From the NCBI GenBank assembly GCA_005888095.1, contig VBKF01000158.1, positions 1 to 59,158 of the forward strand: a DNA stretch of 59,158 bases, read 5' to 3'. A model generated the notes under the pieces. The model was not told the origin of the DNA, made no database searches, and saw nothing but the letters and a program-made list of their open reading frames with translations. This DNA is from Deltaproteobacteria bacterium (GTDB taxonomy: Bacteria > Desulfobacterota > Binatia > DP-6). The position numbers were made by a program, and so were the translations under genes. Shown here piece after piece: positions 17,568-26,867 of this stretch; within the stretch, counting starts at the first letter, position 1, and every line of letters begins with the position of its first letter.

Positions 17568-18355
17568 CGGCGTCCGCCCGCCACTGGCCGGAGTTCGCGA
17601 TGGAAGCCGCGTGCCTCGGCCTCTTCATGATCGCCGCGTGCGTCTTCGTCACCCTCCTGGAGCATCCGATGTCTCCGCTCCACCGCGCGATCCCGAGCGC
17701 CACGCTCCGCCGCGTGCTCGCCGGGATCGCCATGGGCCTCACCGCCGTCGGCCTCATCTACTCGCCGTGGGGGCAACGGTCGGGCGCCCACATGAACCCG
17801 TCGCTCACGCTCACCTACCTCCGCCTGCGGAAGATCGCCGCGCCCGACGCCCTCTGCTACGTGCTGGCCCAGTTCGCCGGCGGACTCTCGGGGGTGCTGG
17901 TGGCCCGGACGCTCCTCGGCGGCGCGGTCGCGGATCCGGCGGTGCAGTATGCGGTCACGGTTCCCGGTCCGGGCGGCCGGGGCGCGGCCTTCGCGGGCGA
18001 GCTCGTCATCTCCTTCGGCATGATGCTGACGGTGCTCGTCGTATCGAACTCGCGGCTGGCGCGCTTCACCGGCCTGTTCGCCGGCATCCTGGTCGCCACC
18101 TACATCGGCGTCGAGGCGCCGCTCTCGGGCATGAGCATGAACCCGGCGCGCACGCTCGGCTCGGCGTTCCATGCCGGGCAGTGGACGGCGCTCTGGGTCT
18201 ACTTCACCGCGCCGCCGCTCGGCATGCTGGCGGCCGCCGAGCTCTACCGTCGCCTGCCGGGCGCCCCGCAGATATTCTGCGCCAAGCTGCACCACGACAA
18301 CGACAAGCGGTGTATCTTCCGCTGTCAGTATCCAAGGAATCGGAGGACCTCATGA
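17564..18355 (+). CDS. MIP-family aquaporin with Cys/His-rich C-terminal tail
   Basis: 263 residues, six hydrophobic helices plus two half-helices. The first pore motif is HMNPSLTLTYLRL (NPS, not the classical NPA). The second is SGMSMNPARTLGSAF (canonical NPA plus Arg). Members conduct water or small neutral solutes. After the last helix the tail reads FCAKLHHDNDKRCIFRCQYPR, with three Cys and two His, suggesting a metal site or redox control on the cytoplasmic side. It starts inside the YceI stop and its own stop overlaps the DoxX start. Confidence 0.88.
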   Translation: MTASARHWPEFAMEAACLGLFMIAACVFVTLLEHPMSPLHRAIPSATLRRVLAGIAMGLTAVGLIYSPWGQRSGAHMNPSLTLTYLRLRKIAAPDALCYVLAQFAGGLSGVLVARTLLGGAVADPAVQYAVTVPGPGGRGAAFAGELVISFGMMLTVLVVSNSRLARFTGLFAGILVATYIGVEAPLSGMSMNPARTLGSAFHAGQWTALWVYFTAPPLGMLAAAELYRRLPGAPQIFCAKLHHDNDKRCIFRCQYPRNRRTS

Positions 18356-18855
18356 ACCGCATCTTCACGTTGATCACGGCCGTGAGCCGGCTCGCCGAGC
18401 GCGTCGGGACCTCGCTCGAGTGGCTGTCGCCGGCCGTCGCCCGGCTGACGGTGGGACTGGTGTTCTTCCAGTCCGGCTGGGGCAAGCTCCACGACCTGGA
18501 GAAGGTCACCAACTACTTCACCGAGCTCGGGATCGCCGCCCCGGCGTTCCAGGCGCGCCTCGCCTCGACGGCGGAGTTCGTGTGCGGCGGCCTGCTGCTC
18601 CTCGGCTTCGCCACCCGCTTCGCCGTCGTGCCGCTGATCGTCACCATGTGCGTCGCGATCCGCACCGCCCTCTGGGGGCAGGTCGACGGCCTCGGGAGCC
18701 TGGTGGGACTCACGGAGTTCGCCTACATCGCGCTGCTCGTCTGGCTCGGGACGCACGGCGCCGGCCCGCTCTCGCTCGACTGGCTCGTCGCGCGCAGCGC
18801 CGGGCGGTTCGGGATGGGCGCGCTCCCCGCCACGGCGTCGCGCACGATCTCCTGA
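18352..18855 (+). CDS. DoxX-family membrane protein
   Basis: 167 residues with four hydrophobic helices: ARLTVGLVFFQSGWGKLHDLEKV is the DoxX signature, followed by TAEFVCGGLLLLGFATRFAVVPLIVTMCVAI and FAYIALLVWLG. DoxX-like proteins are linked to thiosulfate/quinone redox or oxidative stress, but most have no proven role. GGAGG precedes the ATG, which overlaps the aquaporin stop. Placement in a redox-rich operon with NDH-2 and a GMC oxidoreductase supports an envelope redox function. Confidence 0.88.
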   Translation: MNRIFTLITAVSRLAERVGTSLEWLSPAVARLTVGLVFFQSGWGKLHDLEKVTNYFTELGIAAPAFQARLASTAEFVCGGLLLLGFATRFAVVPLIVTMCVAIRTALWGQVDGLGSLVGLTEFAYIALLVWLGTHGAGPLSLDWLVARSAGRFGMGALPATASRTIS

Positions 18856-18865
18856 CGGGAGGCGC

Positions 18866-20413
18866 ATGTCGGACAACCACTACGACGTCATCATCATCGG
18901 CACGGGCGCGGGCGGCGGGACGCTCGCCTATCGCCTCGCGCCGTCCGGCAAGCGCATCCTGCTCCTCGAGCGGGGCGATTACGTCCCGCGCGAGAAGGAG
19001 AACTGGGACTCGCACGCGGTCGTCGCCGAGAGCCGCTACCACATCAAGGAGGCCTGGCGCGACAAGGACGGCCGCGAGTTCCACGCCGGCGCCCACTACA
19101 ACGTCGGCGGGAACACGAAGTTCTACGGCGCGGCACTCCTCCGGATGCGGAAGGAGGACTTCGGCCAGGTCCGCCATCACGGCGGCATCTCCCCCGCCTG
19201 GCCGATCGGCTACGACGACCTCGAGCCGTACTACACCGAGGCGGAGCAGCTCTACCAGGTGCACGGCCTCCGGGGGAGCGATCCGACCGAGCCGCCGGCG
19301 AGCGCGCCATACCTCCACCCCCCGATCAGCCACGAGCCGCGCATCCAGGCGATCTTCGATGGCTTCACCCGCCAGGGATACCGGCCGTTCCCGATTCCGA
19401 TCGGCCTCATGCTCGACGAGCAGAACCCGGGGCGAAGCCGCTGCATCCGGTGCGACACCTGCGACGGCTTCCCGTGTCTCGTCCAGGCGAAGGCCGACAC
19501 ACAGGTGATCTGCGTCGACCCGGCGCTCGAGCACCCGAACGTCACCCTGGTGACGAACGCCTTCGTCAGCCGCCTCGAGACGAGCCCGTCGGGCCGCGAG
19601 GTCACCACGGTGCACGTCGAGCGGAACGGCGTCCCGGAGACGTATTCCGCAAACGTCGTCGTCGTCTCGTGCGGCGCCATCAACTCGGCGGCCTTGCTGC
19701 TCCGCTCGGCGAACGACCAGCACCCGCGCGGCCTCGCCAACGGATCCGATGTGGTCGGCCGGCACTACATGTGCCACCTGAACACGATGTTCCTCGCGAT
19801 GTCCCGGCATCCCAACCCCACCCGGCTCAACAAGACGCTCGGCCTGAACGACTTCTACTTCCCGACCGAGGAGTGGGAATATCCGATGGGCCACATCTCG
19901 CTGATGGGCGGCATCGACGGCAACGTGCTCCGGGCCGGGGCGCCGCGGCTCGTGCCCGGCATGACGCTTGAGGTGATGGCGAAGCACGCCGTGCCGTTCT
20001 GGATGACGTCGGAAGATCTTCCGGATCCCCGGAACCGCGTGACCGTCGACCGCGACGGCGGGATCCGGCTGACGTACTCCTCGAACAACGACGAGGCGCA
20101 CCGGCGACTGGCGGCGAAGCTCAAGAGCCTGCTCAAGCACATCGAGTGCGAGGAGCATCACCTGATCCCGCTCCAGGCCTACGTGCCGGGTCGCATCCCG
20201 CTCGCCGGCGTCGCGCACCAGAACGGCACCGTCCGCTTCGGCACGGACCCCAGGGCGTCGGCGCTCGACGTGAGCTGCAAGGCGCACGACGTCGACAACC
20301 TCTACGTCGTCGACGCGAGCTTCTTCCCCTCGAGCAGCGCGGTGAACCCCGCGCTCACCATCATGGCGAACGCGCTCCGGGTGGGCGATCACCTGCGGGA
20401 GCGGCTCGGCTGA
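18866..20413 (+). CDS. GMC-family FAD oxidoreductase
   Basis: 515 residues. The ADP-binding motif is DVIIIGTGAGGGTLAYRLA, followed by LLLERGDYVPRE. AHYNVGGNTKFYGAALLRMR binds FAD. A compact Cys cluster CIRCDTCDGFPC occurs mid-protein, as in several bacterial GMC relatives. The C-terminal GMC domain is VVDASFFPSSSAVNPALTIMANALR, but the usual catalytic His is replaced or shifted (SSSAVNP). The substrate is probably an alcohol or sugar; a glucosidase is encoded two genes after the next gene. GGAGG is five bases before the ATG. Confidence 0.92.
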   Translation: MSDNHYDVIIIGTGAGGGTLAYRLAPSGKRILLLERGDYVPREKENWDSHAVVAESRYHIKEAWRDKDGREFHAGAHYNVGGNTKFYGAALLRMRKEDFGQVRHHGGISPAWPIGYDDLEPYYTEAEQLYQVHGLRGSDPTEPPASAPYLHPPISHEPRIQAIFDGFTRQGYRPFPIPIGLMLDEQNPGRSRCIRCDTCDGFPCLVQAKADTQVICVDPALEHPNVTLVTNAFVSRLETSPSGREVTTVHVERNGVPETYSANVVVVSCGAINSAALLLRSANDQHPRGLANGSDVVGRHYMCHLNTMFLAMSRHPNPTRLNKTLGLNDFYFPTEEWEYPMGHISLMGGIDGNVLRAGAPRLVPGMTLEVMAKHAVPFWMTSEDLPDPRNRVTVDRDGGIRLTYSSNNDEAHRRLAAKLKSLLKHIECEEHHLIPLQAYVPGRIPLAGVAHQNGTVRFGTDPRASALDVSCKAHDVDNLYVVDASFFPSSSAVNPALTIMANALRVGDHLRERLG

Positions 20414-20417
20414 GGCA

Positions 20418-21434
20418 ATGATGTGCGGCCGCCGCTCCGCCGCCCTCGCCGCGGTCCTGATGCTCGCCGTCGCGGCGCCTGCCTGGGCGGGCAGGGCGCT
20501 CGTCCGGGCGGTCGACTCCGTCGGGATGACCGTGTCGGACATGGACCGCTCGGTACGCTTCTTCACCGACGTCCTCACCTTCGAACCCGTGTCGGACGTG
20601 GAGCTGGCAGGCGAGCAGTACGAGCACCTCGAGGGCGTGTTCGGGCTGCGCATGCGCGTCGTCCGTCTTCGGCTGGGCGACGAGGCGATCGAGCTGACGG
20701 AATACCTGGCGCCGCGCGGGCGGCCGATCCCCCCGGATGCGCGCAGCAACGACCGCTCGTTCCAGCACATGGCGATCATCGTGAGCGACATCGACCGGGC
20801 GTACCGGCGGCTGCGAGAGCGTCGGGTCGAGCACGTCTCGGCCGGGCCGCAGCGCCTGCCCGACTGGAACGCCAAGGCCGGCGGCATCCGTGCCTTCTAC
20901 TTCAAGGACCCGGACGGCCATCCGCTGGAGATCCTGCAATTCCCGCCCGGGAAGGGCGACCCCAGGTGGCAGCGGCCGACCGCCCGGCTCTTCCTCGGCA
21001 TCGACCACACCGCGATCGTCACCGGCGACACGGACGCGAGCCTCGGCTTCTATCGCGACCTCCTGGGGCTCGAGGTGAAGGGCGAGAGCGAGAACTACGG
21101 GACCGAGCAGGAGCACCTGAACGGCGTGTTCGGCGCACGCCTGCGCATCACCGCTCTGCGGGCCGAGCGCGGGCCCGGCATCGAGCTCCTCGAGTACCTG
21201 GCACCACGCGACGGCCGGCCGATGCCGTCCGACGAGCGCGCCAACGACGTGGCTCACTGGCAGACCCGCCTGGTCGGCCGCGATGGCGATGCCGCGGGCT
21301 CGCTCGGCAAGGCGCGCGCGCCGCTCGTCTCCCCGGGCGCCGTCGCGCTTCCCGGGCGCGAGCTGGGCTTCGCGAAGGGCTTCCTGGTCCGGGATCCGGA
21401 TGGACACGTCCTGGAGATCGTCGAGGCGCGATGA
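20418..21434 (+). CDS. Secreted double VOC (glyoxalase/bleomycin-resistance fold) protein
   Basis: 338 residues with a signal peptide (AALAAVLMLAVAAPAWAG). There are two VOC domains, about 28-175 and 190-338. Each has the strand pattern SVGMTVSDMDRSVRFFTDVL or DHTAIVTGDTDASLGFYRDLLG, a middle YEHLEGVFG or EHLNGVFGA segment, and a closing KDPDGHPLEILQF or RDPDGHVLEIVEA with the metal-ligand Glu. An exported VOC protein is unusual. It starts four bases after the GMC stop and overlaps the MOSC gene by ATGA. Confidence 0.88.
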   Translation: MMCGRRSAALAAVLMLAVAAPAWAGRALVRAVDSVGMTVSDMDRSVRFFTDVLTFEPVSDVELAGEQYEHLEGVFGLRMRVVRLRLGDEAIELTEYLAPRGRPIPPDARSNDRSFQHMAIIVSDIDRAYRRLRERRVEHVSAGPQRLPDWNAKAGGIRAFYFKDPDGHPLEILQFPPGKGDPRWQRPTARLFLGIDHTAIVTGDTDASLGFYRDLLGLEVKGESENYGTEQEHLNGVFGARLRITALRAERGPGIELLEYLAPRDGRPMPSDERANDVAHWQTRLVGRDGDAAGSLGKARAPLVSPGAVALPGRELGFAKGFLVRDPDGHVLEIVEAR

Positions 21435-22075
21435 GGGTCGTCTCCGTGAACATCGGGTTGCCGCGCGAGATCGAATGGCAAGGCAAGCTGGTGACGACCG
21501 CGATCTTCAAGGAGCCGGTTGCCGGCCGCGTGGCGCTGCGCTCGCTCAACCTCGACGGCGACCGGCAGGCGGATCTCTCGGTCCATGGTGGGCGGGAGAA
21601 GGCGGTCTACGCCTATCCCGTCGAGCATTACCGCCCGTGGCGGGCCGAGCTGGCGGACGGTGCGCTTCCCTACGGGGCGTTCGGCGAGAACCTGACCACC
21701 GAGGGTCTCCGCGAGGACGCGGTCCATGTGGGTGACCGCTTCCGCGTCGGCTCCGCCGAGCTGGTCGTCACCCAGCCGCGGCTTCCCTGCTACAAGCTGA
21801 CCGTCCGGTTCCGGCGCGCGGACATGGTGAAGCGCTTCCTGGCGAGCGGCCGCACGGGGTTCTACCTGGCGGTCCTGCGCGAGGGTGAGGTCGGGGCCGG
21901 CGACGCGATCGAGCTCGTCGCCCGCGACGAGCCCGGCGTGAGCATCGCGGAGATCACGCGGTTGTACGTCGGCAAGGATCCCGACGACGAGGCCCTGCGA
22001 CGAGCGATCCGGGTCCCGGCCCTCCCCGCGAGCTGGCGGGCCCACTTCCTGGAAAGGCTCGGGCACCATGGCTGA
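21431..22075 (+). CDS. MOSC-domain protein (YiiM-like)
   Basis: 214 residues. The MOSC core has the [27 protein letters not shown] signature, [12 protein letters not shown], and the conserved Cys in [17 protein letters not shown]-terminal helical domain ([20 protein letters not shown]) is typical of the YiiM type. MOSC proteins carry sulfur to molybdenum cofactor or act as molybdoenzymes that reduce N-hydroxylated compounds. The 3' end overlaps the glucosidase start by eight bases. Confidence 0.9.
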   Translation: MRVVSVNIGLPREIEWQGKLVTTAIFKEPVAGRVALRSLNLDGDRQADLSVHGGREKAVYAYPVEHYRPWRAELADGALPYGAFGENLTTEGLREDAVHVGDRFRVGSAELVVTQPRLPCYKLTVRFRRADMVKRFLASGRTGFYLAVLREGEVGAGDAIELVARDEPGVSIAEITRLYVGKDPDDEALRRAIRVPALPASWRAHFLERLGHHG

Positions 22076-24719
22076 GCAGCTGAAGACGCCCGAAGAGCGC
22101 CGTCTCGAGGAGGACTCACGCCGCGCACGCAACTGGAAGCGCTGGGGCCCGTACCTGGCCGAGCGCCAGTGGGGAACGGTGCGCGAGGACTACTCGCCCG
22201 ACGGGACCTGCTGGGAATACTTTCCCCACGACCAGGCGCGCAGCCGCGCGTACCGCTGGGGCGAGGACGGGCTCCTCGGCCTCACGGACCGCGAGTGCCG
22301 GCTCTGCTTCGCCGTCGCGCTCTGGAACGGTCGCGACCCGATCCTGAAGGAGCGGCTCTTCGGCCTCACCGGCCCCGAGGGCAACCACGGCGAGGACGTG
22401 AAGGAGTGCTACTTCTACCTCGACGCGACGCCCACCTCCTCGTATCTGAGGGCCCTCTACAAGTACCCGCAGCGCGAGTATCCCTACGCCTGGCTCGTCG
22501 AGGAGGGCCGGCGCCGCGGAAAGCAGGACGGCGAGTTCGAGCTGGTCGACACCGGCGTCTTCGAGAACGGCCGGTACTTCGACGTCACCATCGAGTACGC
22601 CAAGGCGTCGCCCGACGACGTCCTCGTCCGGCTGACGATCGCCAACCGCGGTCCCGAGGCGGCGCCGCTCCACGTCCTGCCGACGCTCTGGTTCCGGAAC
22701 ACCTGGTCGTGGGGTCGCACCGGCGAAGGGTACTGGCCGAAGCCTCGTCTCGCGCGCGCCGGCGACGGGGCGATCACGGCCGCGCACGCCTCCCTCGGCC
22801 GGTTCCGTCTGACGGCCGAGGGCCGTCCCGCGCTCCTCTTCACCGAGAACGAGACCAACGTCGCCCGGCTCTTCGGCGCGCCGAACGTCTCCCCATACGT
22901 GAAGGATGCGTTCCACGAGTACGTCGTCCACGGCCGGACCGACGCCGTGAACCCCGAAGGGATCGGCACCAAGGCCGCCGCGCACTACGTCCTCACGCTG
23001 CCGGCGGGCGGCGAGGCAAGGCTTCACCTGCGGCTCACCGCCGAGGCAGAGGCGGCCGGGCCGGCCTCGGGCCCCGACGTCGACCGCATCTTCGCGGACC
23101 GCATCCGCGAGGCGGACGCCTTCTACGCGCGCCACATCCCCGCCACACTGGGCGAGGGCGAGCAGGCCGCCGTTCGCCAGGCGTACGCGAGCCTGCTGTG
23201 GTCTCGGAAGTTCTTCCACTACGTCGTGAAGCAATGGCTCGAGGGCGACCCGGCGCAGCCCCCGCCTCCGGCGAGCCGGCTGAGGGGGCGCAACGCGGAC
23301 TGGCGGCATCTCTACAACCGCGACGTCATCTCGATGCCCGAAGCCTGGGAGTACCCGTGGTACGCGGCCTGGGACCTGGCGTTCCACATGATCCCCCTGG
23401 CGCGCGTCGACCCGCAGTTCGCCAAGGAGCAGCTCGTCCTCTTCACGCGCGAGTGGTACATGCACCCGAACGGGCAGCTGCCGGCGTACGAGTTCGCCTT
23501 CTCCGACGTGAACCCGCCGGTGCACGCCTGGGCCGCGTGGCGCGTCTACAAGATGACCGGGCCGCGCGGCGCCCGCGACCGCCTCTTTCTCGAGCGCGTC
23601 TTCCAGAAGATGTGTCTCAACTTCACCTGGTGGGTGAACCGTAAGGACAGCGAGGGCAACAACCTCTTCGGGGGCGGCTTCCTCGGCCTCGACAACATCG
23701 GCGTGTTCGACCGCTCGCGCCCGCTGCCGGGCGGCGGCGTCCTCGAGCAGGCCGACGGCACGGCGTGGATGGCCTTCTACTGCATGACGATGCTCGAGAT
23801 GGCGCTCGAGCTCGCACGCGAGGACCCCGCTTACGAGGACATGGCGTCCAAGTTCTTCGAGCACTTCGTGGCGATCGCCGACGCCATCAACGCCTTCGGC
23901 GGCACGGGGCTCTGGTGCCCCGACGACGGCTTCTACTACGACCAGCTCCAAACGGCCGGGCGGGTGCTCCCGCTCCGCGTCCGCTCCATGGTGGGGCTGA
24001 TCCCGCTGCTGGCGTGCACGGTGCTCGAGGACGAGACGCTCGAGCGGCTGCCCGGCTTCACCAAGCGCATGCGCTGGTTCCTCGAGAACCGGCCCGATCT
24101 CGCGGGCCACATCACCTGGGCCGAAGCCGGCCACGGCCACCGGCTCCTCGCGCTCCCCTCGCGCGAGCGGCTCGAGCGCGTGCTCCGCTACATGCTCGAC
24201 GAGAACGAGTTCCTCTCGCCCCACGGCCTCCGCTCGCTCTCGCAGGTGCACCGCGAGCGGCCCTTCGTCCTGGCGGTCGACGGCCAGGAGTACGGTGTCC
24301 ACTACACGCCCGCGGAGTCCGACACCGGGCTCTTCGGCGGCAACTCCAACTGGCGGGGCCCGATCTGGTTCCCGGTCAACTACCTCGTCGTCGAGGCGCT
24401 CGAGCGTTATCACCACTTCTACGGTGACGCGCTGCGCGTCGAGTGCCCGATCGGGTCGGGACGCCTGACGACGCTCGGCGAGGTTGCGCACGAGCTCTAC
24501 CGGCGGCTCGCGAGCCTCTTCGTCCCGGACGCCAGCGGGCGCCGGCCCTGTCACGGCGCCGATCCCCGCTTCCGCGACGATCCGCACTGGCGTGATCTGC
24601 TGCGCTTCCCCGAGTACTTCAGCGGCGACACCGGCCGGGGCCTCGGCGCGAGCTTCCAGGGCTGGACGACGCTCGCCATCCGTTGCTTCGAGGATCTCGC
24701 CCGGACGCGCGCGGAATGA
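22068..24719 (+). CDS. Large GH63-like glucosidase
   Basis: 883 residues, no signal peptide, so probably cytoplasmic. The N-terminus ([27 protein letters not shown]) and the N-terminal beta domain with [28 protein letters not shown] are typical of the bacterial glucosidase group related to mannosyl-oligosaccharide glucosidases. The (alpha/alpha)6 barrel runs from about residue 370, with [25 protein letters not shown] as a landmark and [18 protein letters not shown] near the end. The likely substrates are alpha-glucosides such as glucosylglycerate or oligosaccharides; this is inference. Confidence 0.9.
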   Translation: MAEQLKTPEERRLEEDSRRARNWKRWGPYLAERQWGTVREDYSPDGTCWEYFPHDQARSRAYRWGEDGLLGLTDRECRLCFAVALWNGRDPILKERLFGLTGPEGNHGEDVKECYFYLDATPTSSYLRALYKYPQREYPYAWLVEEGRRRGKQDGEFELVDTGVFENGRYFDVTIEYAKASPDDVLVRLTIANRGPEAAPLHVLPTLWFRNTWSWGRTGEGYWPKPRLARAGDGAITAAHASLGRFRLTAEGRPALLFTENETNVARLFGAPNVSPYVKDAFHEYVVHGRTDAVNPEGIGTKAAAHYVLTLPAGGEARLHLRLTAEAEAAGPASGPDVDRIFADRIREADAFYARHIPATLGEGEQAAVRQAYASLLWSRKFFHYVVKQWLEGDPAQPPPPASRLRGRNADWRHLYNRDVISMPEAWEYPWYAAWDLAFHMIPLARVDPQFAKEQLVLFTREWYMHPNGQLPAYEFAFSDVNPPVHAWAAWRVYKMTGPRGARDRLFLERVFQKMCLNFTWWVNRKDSEGNNLFGGGFLGLDNIGVFDRSRPLPGGGVLEQADGTAWMAFYCMTMLEMALELAREDPAYEDMASKFFEHFVAIADAINAFGGTGLWCPDDGFYYDQLQTAGRVLPLRVRSMVGLIPLLACTVLEDETLERLPGFTKRMRWFLENRPDLAGHITWAEAGHGHRLLALPSRERLERVLRYMLDENEFLSPHGLRSLSQVHRERPFVLAVDGQEYGVHYTPAESDTGLFGGNSNWRGPIWFPVNYLVVEALERYHHFYGDALRVECPIGSGRLTTLGEVAHELYRRLASLFVPDASGRRPCHGADPRFRDDPHWRDLLRFPEYFSGDTGRGLGASFQGWTTLAIRCFEDLARTRAE

Positions 24720-24753
24720 GACGCACGATCCTCCTCCGCTCGGAGTTCCGCCC

Positions 24754-24999
24754 ATGACGGCCCTGACGTGCCGCGGCTTCGTCGAGTTCCTGTCGGCCTA
24801 CCTCGAAGGCAACCTCGCCCCCGAGGAGCGCGCGACGTTCGAAGCGCATCTGGTCGAGTGCCCGGACTGCGTGCGCTATCTGCGGACCTACGAGGCTGCC
24901 GTGGTCCTGGCCAAGGGTGCCTTCGACCCGAGCGATCCCGTGCCCGACAAGCTGGTGCAGGCGATCCTCGCCGCCCGCCGAAGGGTGTACCGCGAGTGA
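24754..24999 (+). CDS. Small zf-HC2 (ZAS-type) protein, second copy
   Basis: 81 residues. The zinc triad is FEAHLVECPDCVRYLRTY (H-x3-C-x2-C) plus an N-terminal Cys in LTCRGFVEFLSAYLEG. It is a paralogue in style of the protein at 16462-16665. It has no transmembrane helix. Its TGA overlaps a GTG (GTGA) that probably starts the cysteine-rich protein gene. No sigma factor gene is in this run, so it is an orphan anti-sigma-like protein or a zinc sensor. Confidence 0.8.
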   Translation: MTALTCRGFVEFLSAYLEGNLAPEERATFEAHLVECPDCVRYLRTYEAAVVLAKGAFDPSDPVPDKLVQAILAARRRVYRE

Positions 25000-26105
25000 C
25001 GTCCCGATGCACTATCCGCGCCGTGATCAGGGCCGCTCGCATTGTGGCTCGCGATGCTGGTCAGCCCGCCGGCGCCGTCACGCGCACCGCGAGCTGCGGG
25101 GCCACGAAGCTCAGGGTGACCGGAAGGACCGCCTCCTGTGTCGGGGCCGGGAGCCATCTCGCCGGCCGCTTCGCGGGCGCGGAGCGACGCGGGGGCTGCG
25201 CGACGGTCGGTGATGCCGCGGAGATCAACGATCTGGTCGACGGGTACGCGTCGACCGTGGCGAGCACGTATTCGACGCGCAACGCGTGCGCCCTCGCGAA
25301 GATCGAGGCGGAGGGGCGTCAGTTCGAGCGCGTGATGCGGGCGTACGCCCGAGACCTGATCCGCGCGGATGCCGCGCGTCTCGCGGCCGCTCTCGCGGCG
25401 GCCGATGCCCAGTGCTTCTCGGACTTCGCCACCGCGGAGACGGGCGGCCCCTGTGATTACATGGGCAACGCCCCGCGCGAGTGCCGCGAGCGGGTCAATG
25501 TGTGGGTGGCGGACTTCCGTCGCCGCCTCCTCCCGGTCTGCGGCGACGGCGTCCGGGCCGGCAGCGAGGAGTGCGACCGCAACGACAGTGCAAGCTGCCC
25601 GGACACCTGCACGACGTCGTGCCGCTGCCCGGTGTGCGGCAACGGCGTGAGGGAGCTGGGCGAGCACTGCGACGGCACGGACGACGCCCTCTGTCCGGGG
25701 CAGTGCAACGCCGACTGCACCTGCGCGACACCCGGCTTCTGCGGCGACGGCTTCGTCGACTCGGGCGAGCAGTGCGATGGGTCGGGGGCCGCGTGCGGGG
25801 ATTCGTCGCTCGGGTCCGAGGCCTCATGCGTGGCGCCGGGCGGTCCGGGAGAGTGTCGGTGCTGCTACGCGTACTGCCAGTTCCTGGGCATCTCGTTGCC
25901 GTGTTGCCCCGGGTTCGCGTGTATCCCGGTCGTCGCACCGCACGCCACGACCGCCTGTGTCCCGATGTGCGCGTCGGCGGCGGACTGCACGTCGCCGGCG
26001 GTCTGCGCGGGCATCTGCTGCCTGCCGCCCGGTGCGTCGTACGTCGGCGCGACGGTCCCGTGCTGCACCGGCATGTACGATCCAGGCACACAGACCTGCG
26101 GCTGA
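24996..26105 (+). CDS. Cysteine-rich protein with three DUF4215-type modules
   Basis: About 369 residues from the GTG at 24996. Residues about 30-180 resemble a helical domain I associate with Binatota-type secreted proteins (KLRVTGRTASCVGAG, RRGGCATVGDAAEI). Then come three CGDG/CGNG...EECD/HCDG/QCDG modules (CGDGVRAGSEECD, CGNGVRELGEHCDG, CGDGFVDSGEQCDG) and a further Cys-rich end. Such proteins are normally surface-exposed and disulfide-bonded. No clear signal peptide follows the GTG (only weakly hydrophobic IRAVIRAARIVA), so the true start may be altered by a frameshift or use another codon. Confidence 0.7.
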   Translation: MTSRCTIRAVIRAARIVARDAGQPAGAVTRTASCGATKLRVTGRTASCVGAGSHLAGRFAGAERRGGCATVGDAAEINDLVDGYASTVASTYSTRNACALAKIEAEGRQFERVMRAYARDLIRADAARLAAALAAADAQCFSDFATAETGGPCDYMGNAPRECRERVNVWVADFRRRLLPVCGDGVRAGSEECDRNDSASCPDTCTTSCRCPVCGNGVRELGEHCDGTDDALCPGQCNADCTCATPGFCGDGFVDSGEQCDGSGAACGDSSLGSEASCVAPGGPGECRCCYAYCQFLGISLPCCPGFACIPVVAPHATTACVPMCASAADCTSPAVCAGICCLPPGASYVGATVPCCTGMYDPGTQTCG

Positions 26106-26208
26106 CGGTCTCTCGCCCGCGACGACGGAGCATAGACCAGCGACCCGCGGAAGCCCGGTAAGACCGGCGCTCCGGAGCGCGATCCGCGCTTCGGGGCGAG
26201 TCTGACCA

Positions 26209-26640
26209 CTACCGCGTGAAATCCGATGACGTGACGATCTGCGGCAGGCCTCGGCGCCGGGGCACCCGGCGCACCCGTCGCGTGAACGAACCGTCGTCCG
26301 TGACGAGTCGCGCCCGTGAGGCGTCGGCGAGTGCGAGATAGACGCAGTCGTAGACCGGATGGTCGAGCGCCGCTGCCAGCTCTAGCGCGCGATCCAGGAG
26401 GGGACCCGTCGGACGCATCTCGAGGCGCGTCATCCGCAACGCGTCGAGGACCTCGCTCGCCTCGGCGACCGTCAGCTCGTGCCGGCGGACCTTCTTCCAC
26501 AGCGTGTTGGCGGCTTCGACGAGCAATAGATCGGGTGCCAGCAAGTCGTCGGTGGCCGCCAGCACGTCTTCAGCGGCGTCGCTGCGCGGCTCGGGAACGA
26601 ACCACTTGATGGCGACGCTCGCATCAACCACCAGCGTCAA
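26209..26640 (-). CDS. PIN-domain toxin, FitB/VapC-type
   Basis: 143 residues. The PIN acidic residues are Asp6 in VVDASVAIKWF, Glu in LLLVEAANTLWK, Asp in HPVYDCVYLALAD, and the TDDGSF loop. The protein is complete and of normal length. Its start overlaps the stop of the ribbon-helix-helix antitoxin gene by four bases, the usual antitoxin-first order. Confidence 0.92.
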   Translation of the reverse strand: MTLVVDASVAIKWFVPEPRSDAAEDVLAATDDLLAPDLLLVEAANTLWKKVRRHELTVAEASEVLDALRMTRLEMRPTGPLLDRALELAAALDHPVYDCVYLALADASRARLVTDDGSFTRRVRRVPRRRGLPQIVTSSDFTR

Positions 26641-26867
26641 CGGTCTCGGTCCTCGCGGATCAGGCGCGTGCTGTCGCTGTGGCGGCGGCCTCCAAGACGG
26701 ACTCGAAGCACACGGGCGCGTGTGACGTCCTCGTCACGGTCTCGGCGGGCGGCATCGGTGATGATCTTTCGCAGTTCGCCCTCCAGGGAGACGCCCTTCC
26801 GCGCCGCCCGAGACTTGAGGCGGGCGATGGCTGCATCGTCGATGTTCCGGATCACAACCTGGCCCAT
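26637..26867 (-). CDS. Ribbon-helix-helix antitoxin, FitA-type
   Basis: 76 residues. The N-terminal strand and helices MGQVVIRNIDDAAIARLKSRAARKGVSLEGELRKIIT fit the FitA ribbon-helix-helix family. The C-terminal part is highly charged and would bind the toxin's active site. A GGAG in the centre of an operator-like palindrome precedes the ATG. Repression by the antitoxin-toxin complex at that site is the expected regulation. Confidence 0.9.
   Translation of the reverse strand: MGQVVIRNIDDAAIARLKSRAARKGVSLEGELRKIITDAARRDRDEDVTRARVLRVRLGGRRHSDSTRLIREDRDR

Noticed and set aside
18710-20887. Long antisense frame across DoxX, GMC and VOC genes
   Set aside because: Crosses three well-supported plus-strand genes and shows no domain; a composition artefact.
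22116-24755. Very long (879-codon) open frame antisense to the GH63 glucosidase
   Set aside because: Mirror of a GC-rich coding gene. No recognisable domain, no ribosome-binding site, and the sense protein is conserved along its whole length.
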